Of a stretch of DNA of 64,000 bases, positions 8,461 through 19,199 are shown one piece after another; the stretch's first letter is position 1, and each line of letters opens with the position of its first letter. The stretch is from Pseudomonas poae (lineage in GTDB: Bacteria; Pseudomonadota; Gammaproteobacteria; Pseudomonadales; Pseudomonadaceae), in the NCBI RefSeq assembly GCF_001439785.1, contig NZ_JYLI01000016.1, forward strand, positions 80,220 to 144,219, in the 5' to 3' direction. Below the pieces are notes generated by a model. It was given only the letters and a program-made list of their open reading frames with translations. It searched no databases and was not told the origin of the DNA. The position numbers and the translations under genes were made by a program.

Positions 8461-8482
8461 CCCCTGCATGAGCGTGCAGGGG
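8461..8482 (+). other. Intercistronic hairpin after treC
   Basis: CCCCTGCA-TGAGCG-TGCAGGGG, an 8-bp perfect stem, followed by CGCTTC and then an A-rich run rather than a T-run. It is therefore more likely an RNA stability or partial attenuation hairpin than a full terminator between treC and the porin gene. Confidence 0.5.
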
Positions 8483-8520
8483 CGCTTCAAAAAACATAAT
8501 AAAAATGAGTGGAGTGCGTC

Positions 8521-9741
8521 ATGAAAACAACAATAAAGCTGGGCCTCGTTGCCTCCTGTCTGAGCCTGCCGTTGGGCGCCCAGGCGCTGGAATTTGCCGG
8601 CTATTTGCGCAGCGGCGTGGGGACGTCCACGGGCAGTGGCAAGCAGCAATGCTTCCAGTTGCCCGGTGCGCAGACCAAATACCGCTTGGGCAACGAATGC
8701 GAGCAATACGGCGAACTGGAACTGCGCCAGGACCTGCTGACCCTCGACGATGGTTCGGTACTCAGCGTCGATGCGATGGCGTCGCTGTACAACAAATATG
8801 ACCGCGCCCTCAGATTTCAGGGCGAAGACCACGGCACGGCGCGTATGCCGCAGATGTATGCACAGTGGTCCAATTTGCCCGCCCTTAACGGCGGATCGCT
8901 GTGGGCCGGGCGGCGTTACTACAAACGTAACGACATCCATATTTCCGACTTCTACTACTGGAACCAGAGCGCCACCGGCGGCGGGATCGAGGACGTGCTG
9001 ATCGGCGGCCTCAAGTACAGCTACGCGCTGTCGCGCAAGGACAACCTGTACCAGAAGGAATACGCCACCCGTCACGACTTCAACGTCGCCGGCTTCAATA
9101 CCAACCCCGGCGGCGAGCTGGAATTGGGCTTGAGTTACATCGCCAAGGCCGGCGGGCGCGACACCAACAGCGGCTGGGCCCTGACCGCGCAGCATGTGCA
9201 GACGGCGTTTCTGGGCGGCAAGAACAAATTTGCCCTGCAATACGGCGAAGGCCCTGGCACGGGCCTGGGCTACACCGGCAATACCTTCCTCGACAAGAGC
9301 AGCAAAAGTTACCGTGCCGTCGAATTCTTCGACTGGCAGGTGACCCCGCGTTTCGGTGGACAGGTCGAGGCGGTGTACCAGAAGGACATTCGCCCCGGCA
9401 GCCAGGACCAGACCTGGATGTCCATCGGCGTGCGCCCCGCGTATGCGCTCACCGAGCAATTCAAACTGGTCACCGAACTCGGTCATGATCAGGTCGAAGC
9501 CGCTGGCGGCACACGCAAGCTGAGCAAATTCACCTTCGCGCCTACTTGGTCGCCCAAAGGCCCGGAATTCTGGGCACGACCGGAAGTGCGTTTGTACTAC
9601 ACCTATGCGAGCTGGAACGGCGCGGCCAAGCGTGCGGCGAATGAGCTGGCGGCCGGTTCGGCGCTGTCCGACACCGGTGCCTACGGCAGCGCGCGGCATG
9701 GTTCGAACGTGGGGGTGCAGGTTGAATACTGGTGGAAATGA
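8521..9741 (+). CDS. LamB-type carbohydrate porin
   Basis: A 406-residue outer-membrane porin of the maltoporin family. A signal peptide of about 22 residues ends AQA before LEF. The rest alternates short hydrophobic strands with long acidic and glycine loops, contains GELELRQ and WAGRRYYKRNDIH (the conserved LamB strand region) and ends in aromatic VEYWW-K, a typical beta-barrel C-terminus. Its place between treC and the PTS fusion indicates that it carries trehalose, and perhaps other glucosides, across the outer membrane. The ATG at 8521 was chosen because GGAG lies six bases upstream and the signal peptide starts there; an ATG at 8509 is less likely. Confidence 0.85.
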   Translation: MKTTIKLGLVASCLSLPLGAQALEFAGYLRSGVGTSTGSGKQQCFQLPGAQTKYRLGNECEQYGELELRQDLLTLDDGSVLSVDAMASLYNKYDRALRFQGEDHGTARMPQMYAQWSNLPALNGGSLWAGRRYYKRNDIHISDFYYWNQSATGGGIEDVLIGGLKYSYALSRKDNLYQKEYATRHDFNVAGFNTNPGGELELGLSYIAKAGGRDTNSGWALTAQHVQTAFLGGKNKFALQYGEGPGTGLGYTGNTFLDKSSKSYRAVEFFDWQVTPRFGGQVEAVYQKDIRPGSQDQTWMSIGVRPAYALTEQFKLVTELGHDQVEAAGGTRKLSKFTFAPTWSPKGPEFWARPEVRLYYTYASWNGAAKRAANELAAGSALSDTGAYGSARHGSNVGVQVEYWWK

Positions 9742-9775
9742 ACGCGAACCCATTCAAAAAACAACAGGTGAAGTC

Positions 9776-12307
9776 ATGACCCCATCCAAACCTCTGGAAC
9801 TGCTGGCGCCCCTGTCCGGTGTGTTGCTGACGCTGGAGCAGGTGCCCGACCCGGTATTTTCCAGCCGCATGATTGGCGATGGCCTGTGCATCGACCCTAC
9901 CTCGCAGACCCTCTGCGCGCCGCTCGCCGGGGTGATCAACAACATTCAGGACACTGGGCATGCTGTCAGCGTCACCGACGACAACGGTGTGCAGGTACTG
10001 ATGCATATCGGCCTGGACACGGTGCACCTGGCCGGCAAGGGCTTCACCCGGCTGGTCGTGGACGGCCAGCGGGTGGAGGCGGGGCAGGCGCTGATCGAGT
10101 TCGATGCCGATTACGTGGCGCTCAATGCCCGCAGCTTGCTCACGCTGGTGCTGGTGGCGAGCGGCGAACCGTTTGTGCTGCTGGCGCCGGAAGCCGACAC
10201 GGTAGCGCTCGGGCAGCCATTGATGCAGGTGTCGCCCGCCCAGGCCAGTGACGCGGCATGTGAAGAGCAGGGCGATGCCGTGTTCTCGGAGCCGCTGACC
10301 TTGCCCAATGCCAACGGTTTGCACGCGCGCCCCGCGGCGGTGCTGGCGCAGACGGCCAAGGGTTTCAAGGCCACTGTTCATCTGCACAAGCAAGCCCAGC
10401 GCGCCAATGCCAAATCGTTGGTGGCGATCATGGCGTTGCAAACCGCGCAAGGCGATACCTTGCAGGTGAGCGCGGCGGGGGAGGATGCCGACGCGGCGAT
10501 CAAGGCAGTGGTGACTCTGTTGGCGCAGGGTTGCGGCGAGACCGTCGAGGCTGCGCCGCAGGCAGCGCAAGTGGCCACGCCCGATACGTCGGCGACGTTG
10601 CTGCGTGGTGTCTGTGCGTCACCGGGCTCGGCGTTCGGCCAGGTCTTTCAAGTGGCCGAACCCGCGCTGCACATCACCGAAGAAGGCGCCGGCACCTCGC
10701 TTGAACACGCAACGCTCACCCGCGCGCTGCTGGCCGCCACCGAAGCCTTGCAGGCGCTTCAGGACAAGACGGCCGGCAGTGCCCAGGCGGAAATCTTCCG
10801 CGCCCATCAGGAACTGCTCGACGACCCCACTTTGCTGGAGCAGGCCCATGGCCTGCTTACCAAGGGCAAGAGCGCCGCCTACGCCTGGAACAGTGCCACT
10901 ACGTCAACCGCCAAGCTGTTCCTCGGCATGGGCAATGCGTTGCTCGCCGAGCGGGCGGCGGACCTGGCCGATGTCGGTCGGCGCGTACTGAAGCTGATCC
11001 TGGGCATTCAGGACAGCGCCTGGGAACTGCCCGAGCGCGCGATCCTGATCGCCGAGCAACTCACCCCGTCGCAAACCGCCGGCCTGGATACCGGCAAAGT
11101 GCTGGGGTTTGTCACCGTCGGTGGTGGCGCCACCAGCCACGTCGCGATCCTGGCCCGCGCCCTTGGCCTGCCATCACTGTGTGGCGTGTCGATGCAGGTG
11201 CTGGCCCTGACCAACGGCAGGCAGGTATTGCTCGACGCCGACAAGGGCGAATTGCACCTGGAGCCGGACCTGGCCGAAATCGAAGCACTGCAAGTGGAGC
11301 GTGAACAGCAACTGCAGCGGCGTGAGCGGGACATGGCGCAGGCGTCAGCGCCTGCCACAACACGTGACGGGCATCGCATCGACATCACCGCCAACGTCGC
11401 CTCGTTGCAGGAAGTGCAACAGTCCCTGCCCCTGGGCGGCGAGGGCGTCGGCCTGCTGCGCTCGGAGTTCCTCTACCTGGACCGCAACCGCGCGCCAAGC
11501 CACGAGGAACAGGCGGACACCTACAGCGCCATCGCCCGTGCCCTGGGCACCGAGCGAAGCCTGGTGGTGCGCACCCTCGACGTCGGCGGCGACAAACCGC
11601 TGGCGTATGTGCCGATGGATGCCGAGGCCAATCCTTTTCTGGGGCTGCGCGGCATTCGCCTGTGCCTGGAGCGTCCCGAGCTGTTGCGCGAACAGCTCCG
11701 AGCGATCCTCGCCAGTGCCGGGCTGGCGCGGCTGCATATCATGTTGCCGATGGTCAGCCTGCTGTCGGAGCTGCACCTGGCGCGCAAGATGCTTGAAGAG
11801 GAGGCGCAGGCGCTGGGTCTGAGTGAGTTGCCCAAGCTGGGCATCATGATCGAAGTGCCGTCCGCCGCGCTGATGGCGGATGTGTTTGCGCCCCACGTGG
11901 ATTTCTTCTCCATCGGCACCAACGACCTGACCCAATACACCCTGGCCATGGACCGCGACCACCCACGGCTGGCCAGCCAGGCCGACAGCTTTCACCCCGC
12001 AGTGCTGCGCCTGATCGCCAGCACCGTCAAGGCCGCCCACGCCCACGGCAAGTGGGTGGGCGTGTGCGGCGCGTTGGCGTCCGAAGTGCTGGCGGTGCCG
12101 CTATTGATCGGGCTGGGGGTGGACGAGCTGTCGGTCAGCGTGCCGCTCATTCCCACCATCAAGGCCACGGTGCGTGAGCGTGCACTGAGCGGCTGCCAGC
12201 TTATCGCCCGGCAAGTACTGGGCCTGGAAGAGGCCGCCCACGTGCGCGAGGCCCTGCGCCAATTTCACGCGGCCACCGTCGACACCTCACCTGTGCGGGA
12301 GAACTGA
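9776..12307 (+). CDS. PTS fusion protein IIA(Glc)-HPr-EI (trehalose cluster)
   Basis: An 843-residue cytoplasmic fusion. IIA-Glc domain at about 8-155 with H62 and phospho-acceptor H77 (LMHIGLD). HPr domain at about 172-255 with H183 in NGLHARPA. Enzyme I from about 273, with phospho-histidine H455 in GGGATSHVAILA and a C-terminal PEP-binding TIM barrel (FLYLDR, GIRLCLE, IGTNDLTQY). It passes phosphate from PEP through EI, HPr and IIA to TreP, so the cluster is self-sufficient. The start at 9776 follows CAGGTGAAG; the frame extends further upstream but only inside the porin gene. It lies 34 bp after the porin stop and 2 bp before the next gene. Confidence 0.92.
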   Translation: MTPSKPLELLAPLSGVLLTLEQVPDPVFSSRMIGDGLCIDPTSQTLCAPLAGVINNIQDTGHAVSVTDDNGVQVLMHIGLDTVHLAGKGFTRLVVDGQRVEAGQALIEFDADYVALNARSLLTLVLVASGEPFVLLAPEADTVALGQPLMQVSPAQASDAACEEQGDAVFSEPLTLPNANGLHARPAAVLAQTAKGFKATVHLHKQAQRANAKSLVAIMALQTAQGDTLQVSAAGEDADAAIKAVVTLLAQGCGETVEAAPQAAQVATPDTSATLLRGVCASPGSAFGQVFQVAEPALHITEEGAGTSLEHATLTRALLAATEALQALQDKTAGSAQAEIFRAHQELLDDPTLLEQAHGLLTKGKSAAYAWNSATTSTAKLFLGMGNALLAERAADLADVGRRVLKLILGIQDSAWELPERAILIAEQLTPSQTAGLDTGKVLGFVTVGGGATSHVAILARALGLPSLCGVSMQVLALTNGRQVLLDADKGELHLEPDLAEIEALQVEREQQLQRRERDMAQASAPATTRDGHRIDITANVASLQEVQQSLPLGGEGVGLLRSEFLYLDRNRAPSHEEQADTYSAIARALGTERSLVVRTLDVGGDKPLAYVPMDAEANPFLGLRGIRLCLERPELLREQLRAILASAGLARLHIMLPMVSLLSELHLARKMLEEEAQALGLSELPKLGIMIEVPSAALMADVFAPHVDFFSIGTNDLTQYTLAMDRDHPRLASQADSFHPAVLRLIASTVKAAHAHGKWVGVCGALASEVLAVPLLIGLGVDELSVSVPLIPTIKATVRERALSGCQLIARQVLGLEEAAHVREALRQFHAATVDTSPVREN

Positions 12308-12309
12308 AT

Positions 12310-12588
12310 ATGCTGGATAAATTGAAGCAGGCGTTCTGGAAGGCGCTGACCCCGGACCTGATCGCCGAGACGGACACCGCGCCAGTGCCTGGGCTGTTGT
12401 CGGCCGAGGTGCTGAGTGCCTTGGGCGGGGTGGATAACCTCAAGTCGCAGCAACGGGTGGCGCTGACACGGGTGAGGGTGCAATTGCAGGAGGCGGGGCG
12501 GTTGGATGAGGCGGCGTTAAAAACGGCGGGGGTGCCGGGGGTGATGGTGTTGTCAGGCGGTGTCGTACACCTGATCACTGGCCTTTAA
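12310..12588 (+). CDS. Small IIB-like PTS protein lacking the phospho-cysteine
   Basis: A 92-residue protein whose second half follows the glucose-type IIB pattern: LSALGGVDN, then xxTRxRV, a variable loop, LKTAGVPGV and a closing VVHLITG. In active IIB domains the cysteine lies three residues before the arginine (C-x-T-R); here that residue is A51 (VALTRVR). It therefore cannot carry phosphate on cysteine, and a role as regulator, dominant modulator or structural partner of the PTS is an inference. It starts 2 bp after the IIA-HPr-EI stop, so it is co-translated. A second domain of this kind is fused to NagE. Confidence 0.7.
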   Translation: MLDKLKQAFWKALTPDLIAETDTAPVPGLLSAEVLSALGGVDNLKSQQRVALTRVRVQLQEAGRLDEAALKTAGVPGVMVLSGGVVHLITGL

Positions 12589-12625
12589 GCCCGAATGCAG
12601 ATCCACCCAACAATGGAGATCCAAA

Positions 12626-12641
12626 TGTGGGAGGGGGCTTG
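12626..12641. repeat. Single REP half-unit
   Basis: TGTGGGAGGGGGCTTG, identical to the core of the REP family seen at 6693, 31055 and 48091, but without an inverted partner. It lies between the convergent IIB-like gene and mltF. Confidence 0.6.
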
Positions 12642-12649
12642 TGCTGTGT

Positions 12650-14110
12650 TCAGAGCTTGGGATTGTCTTCCGGCGGCTTGCTCTTGTCCACGCCCGGTAC
12701 ATGCAGGTCGCCTTCCACCACCTGATTGCCCTCAAGCTGCGGCTGCGTCACCCAGGTGAGGATGTCGTAGTAACGCCGGATGTTCGCCACGAAGTGCACC
12801 GGCTCACCGCCACGGGCATAACCGTAGCGGGTCTTGCTGTACCACTGCTTCTGCGACAGGCGCGGCAGCATCTTCTTCACGTCCAGCCACTTGTTCGGGT
12901 TCAGGCCTTCCTTCTTCGCCAGGATTCGCGCGTCATCCAGATGGCCGGTGCCCACGTTGTAGGCGGCGAGGGCGAACCAGGTGCGGTCCGGTTCGGCGAT
13001 CTTGTCGTCCAGCTCATCCTTGATCCGGGCCAGGTACTTGGCGCCGCCCATGATGCTCTGTTTGGCGTCCAGACGATTGGACACGCCCATCGCCTGCGCC
13101 GTGTTCTGCGTCAGCATCATCAGGCCGCGCACGCCGGTCTTGGAGGTGACGGCCGGTTGCCACAGCGATTCCTGATAGCCGATGGCCGCCAGCAGCCGCC
13201 AATCGACCTTTTCTTCCTTGGCGTAGGCCCGGAAATGCTTCTCGTATTTGGGCAGGCGTTGCTGCAAGTGCTGGGCGAAGGTGTAGGCGCCGACATAGCC
13301 GAGTACATCGACATGCCCGTAATAGCGGTCTTTGAGACGCTGCAGGGTGCCGTTCTTTTCCACCTTGTCGAGGTAGCTGTTGATCTCGTTGAGCAGGCTG
13401 TTGTCGGTACCTGCGGCCACGGCCCAGCTCTGGTTGCTGGCATTGCCCAGGTCGAAGGCCACGCGCACGTTGGGAAAGTACACCTGGTTCATCGCCACTT
13501 CGTTGGAGTCCACCAGGGTCAGGTCGATTTGCCCCTCGTCCACCATGCGCAGCAGGTCGACCACCTCGACGGCATCGGATTCTTCGTAGTCGATGGCCGG
13601 GTTCTGTTTTTTCAGTGCCGCCAGTTGTTCGGCGTGGGTGCTGCCCTTGAGCACCATGATCTTCTTGCCCACCAGGTCCGCCGCGTTGGTGGGGCGTGAC
13701 TGGCCGTTGCGGTAGATAACCTGCGGCGTCACTTCCAGGTACGGATGGGAGAAGCGCACCTGTTGCTGGCGCGGCTCGCTGCGCACCAGGCCTGCGGCGG
13801 CGAGCACCGGGCCGTTGGGTTTGCCCAGTTGGCCGAACAGGTCGTCGAGATTGTCGGCGGTCTCGATCTCGAGCTTCACGCCCAGGTCATCGGCAAAGCG
13901 CTTGACCAACTCGTACTCGAAACCGGTTTCACCGTTGCGGTCCTGGAAATAAGTAGCGGGACTGTTCCGGGTGATCACCCGCAATACGCCATCCTCCTTG
14001 ATTCGTTCGAGCGTGCTGGGTTTGTCAACACAGGCGCTGAGCATCAGGAAGAGTCCGGTTGCGAGCAGCCATTTGGCGCATCGCGGGCGCAAAGCAGTTG
14101 GGGAGAACAT
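12650..14110 (-). CDS. mltF: MltF, membrane-bound lytic transglycosylase F
   Basis: A 486-residue protein. The N-terminus is a lipoprotein-type signal (MLSAC27). Residues about 40-265 form a periplasmic solute-binding module, with the VLRVITRNSP strand and repeats of the SBP fold. Residues about 285-440 form a goose-type lysozyme SLT domain with catalytic E314 in GYQESLWQP and the AAYNVGTGH block. It cleaves peptidoglycan between MurNAc and GlcNAc, forming anhydromuropeptides that AmpG, encoded at 57-58.6 kb, would import. The start at 14110 places the signal peptide at the N-terminus; the 60 extra codons upstream look non-coding. Divergent from purL. Confidence 0.93.
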   Translation of the reverse strand: MFSPTALRPRCAKWLLATGLFLMLSACVDKPSTLERIKEDGVLRVITRNSPATYFQDRNGETGFEYELVKRFADDLGVKLEIETADNLDDLFGQLGKPNGPVLAAAGLVRSEPRQQQVRFSHPYLEVTPQVIYRNGQSRPTNAADLVGKKIMVLKGSTHAEQLAALKKQNPAIDYEESDAVEVVDLLRMVDEGQIDLTLVDSNEVAMNQVYFPNVRVAFDLGNASNQSWAVAAGTDNSLLNEINSYLDKVEKNGTLQRLKDRYYGHVDVLGYVGAYTFAQHLQQRLPKYEKHFRAYAKEEKVDWRLLAAIGYQESLWQPAVTSKTGVRGLMMLTQNTAQAMGVSNRLDAKQSIMGGAKYLARIKDELDDKIAEPDRTWFALAAYNVGTGHLDDARILAKKEGLNPNKWLDVKKMLPRLSQKQWYSKTRYGYARGGEPVHFVANIRRYYDILTWVTQPQLEGNQVVEGDLHVPGVDKSKPPEDNPKL

Positions 14111-14395
14111 CTGCGCAGTATACGCAAACGGCCCGTGGCGCCATATCTCGACAGCGGCGCACTTGTCTGCTAGCGCCGCGAAAACTGTGCTGCAGCCCGC
14201 AGAAACGTGGCTTGGCGCACGATTGTGACGGTTAAAATAACTGCGCCCAACGCCGAGGATTTTGCCCCGATAGGGTGCGACGGCTGCCAACTGACGTCCG
14301 GCAACGGCCAGCGGTGCCGTTTCGGGTGCCGTTGGCGAAGGTTTACGCTAGAATGCACGGCCTCAAAGCACACCCCCTCCGAGGCTGTCCCGAAG

Positions 14396-18292
<3,897 letters not shown>

Positions 18293-18296
18293 GGCC

Positions 18297-18608
18297 GTGT
18301 ACAAGCTCGCCTTCTTTGTACCCGCAAGCCACGTGGAGACGGTGAAAACCGCCGTCTTCGCTGCCGGCGGCGGGCGCATCGGCAACTACGACAGCTGCGC
18401 CTGGCAAGTACTCGGCCAGGGCCAGTTCCGCGCGTTGGACGCCAGCCAGCCGTTTATCGGGGAGGTCGGCCAGGTTGAAGTGGTTGAAGAATGGAAGGTT
18501 GAGCTGGTAGTGGCGGATGAGTTGATCGTGGCTGTTGTGGCTGCGTTGAAGCTGAGCCACCCGTATGAGACACCGGCGTATGAGGTGTGGCAGTTGGCGG
18601 ATTTTTGA
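18297..18608 (+). CDS. YqfO-like small protein (NIF3-associated fold)
   Basis: A 103-residue protein starting with GTG, 4 bp after purL. It reads as a CutA/PII-like ferredoxin fold: VYKLAFFVPAS, a helix, GGGRIGNYDSC, GQGQFRAL and the final HPYETPAYEV. This is the domain inserted in NIF3/YqfO proteins, here stand-alone. The HPYE-P-Y motif is the family signature. The biochemical role is unknown. It is followed directly by a rho-independent terminator, so it ends the purL transcript. Confidence 0.8.
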   Translation: MYKLAFFVPASHVETVKTAVFAAGGGRIGNYDSCAWQVLGQGQFRALDASQPFIGEVGQVEVVEEWKVELVVADELIVAVVAALKLSHPYETPAYEVWQLADF

Positions 18609-18630
18609 TCTGTTGGTTGCATGAATGAGA

Positions 18631-18665
18631 AACCCGCTGGGCCAGTTTGGCCGGCGGGTTTTTTG
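18631..18665 (+). terminator. Rho-independent terminator after purL-yqfO
   Basis: AACCCGC ... GCGGGTT stem, extended by an inner GGCC/GGCC helix, followed by TTTTTTG. Confidence 0.85.
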
Positions 18666-18681
18666 TTGGCTGTGAAGGCCT

Positions 18682-18767
18682 CATCGCGGGCAAGCCCGGC
18701 TCCCACAGTTTGAACGTGTTGTCCTGTCATGCATCAATCGACGGTGGGAGCTGGCTTGCCTGCGATG
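18682..18767. repeat. REP pair, GGGAGCTGGCTTGCCTGC type
   Basis: ATCGCGGGCAAGCCCGGCTCCCA followed about 40 bp later by GTGGGAGCTGGCTTGCCTGCGAT, an inverted pair of the second REP family in this window. Confidence 0.8.
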
Positions 18768-18913
18768 GCAGTGGTGCAGGCACCTCAGACCTTTCCCACA
18801 AGCCTTCAGGTTGTCCGTCGGAACTCGCACAACTAACCTTCGCCAGTCACTGCCAATTCAGCGACCGGGACTGCAAGCCCGCCGAAACCTCACCAGTTAG
18901 TCACAAGCGCCTT

Positions 18914-19082
18914 TATAATTGCGGCGCTTTTTCATGGTCGCCATTTATGGCGGCTGTATGTGGGAGACCTTCGGGTCTACCGAGACTTGCTGGTGACTCT
19001 CGGTCTTGCAGGCCCGCACACAGCTGCCACCCATCATCTGCAAGTGATGCTGGTAGTTCTTACTTCACACCAGAGGTTTACC
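18914..19082 (+). ncRNA. Structured leader RNA with three-way junction
   Basis: A TATAAT hexamer at 18914-18919 precedes a strongly foldable leader. Seen in the sequence: hairpin CGCCA-TTTA-TGGCG (18939-18952); a closing helix pairing 18953-18964 with 19013-19024 (11 of 12 positions pair, counting one G-U); inside it a UUCG-capped hairpin AGACC/GGTCT (18965-18978) and a second hairpin CCGAGA/TCTCGG (18980-19003); then CATCA/TGATG (19032-19049). The ORF at 19083 follows, with AGAGG upstream. From memory, similar leaders occur before small DUF3077/DUF6124-type genes in Pseudomonas; I know no assigned function. It may be a cis-regulatory element or a small RNA. Confidence 0.55.
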
Positions 19083-19199
19083 ATGATCGAAGACAGCCCA
19101 AATCCCCCATCTGACTCCCTGCCCACCGACCAAATCTTCACCGTCCTAACCTGCCTGAACAGCGAAACCCTGCTCGCCACAGGGGATATCAGGCGTTGA
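19083..19199 (+). pseudogene. Truncated small ORF downstream of structured leader (DUF3077/6124-like remnant)
   Basis: A 38-residue ORF, proline-rich at the start, with an IFTVLTCLNSETLLA segment that resembles the FTV..G.D.ETLL core of Pseudomonas DUF3077/DUF6124 proteins, which are usually about 100 residues or longer. The frame stops soon after this core and runs 11 bp into the 3' end of nagE, on the opposite strand. The simplest reading is that a deletion or rearrangement removed the 3' half. It could still be translated as a peptide. The family resemblance is from memory and weak. Confidence 0.4.

Noticed and set aside
8137..9753. 538-codon minus-strand frame
   Set aside because: Antisense of the treC 3' end and the LamB-type porin gene; the real genes on the plus strand have clear family motifs.
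14111..14395. TAGAAT at 14349 as a purL -10 element
   Set aside because: No acceptable -35 hexamer at 15-19 bp; a TTGGCG lies only 11 bp away.
18647..19114. 155-codon plus-strand frame
   Set aside because: It spans a REP pair and the structured leader, has no ribosome site, and its residues reflect the repeat sequence.
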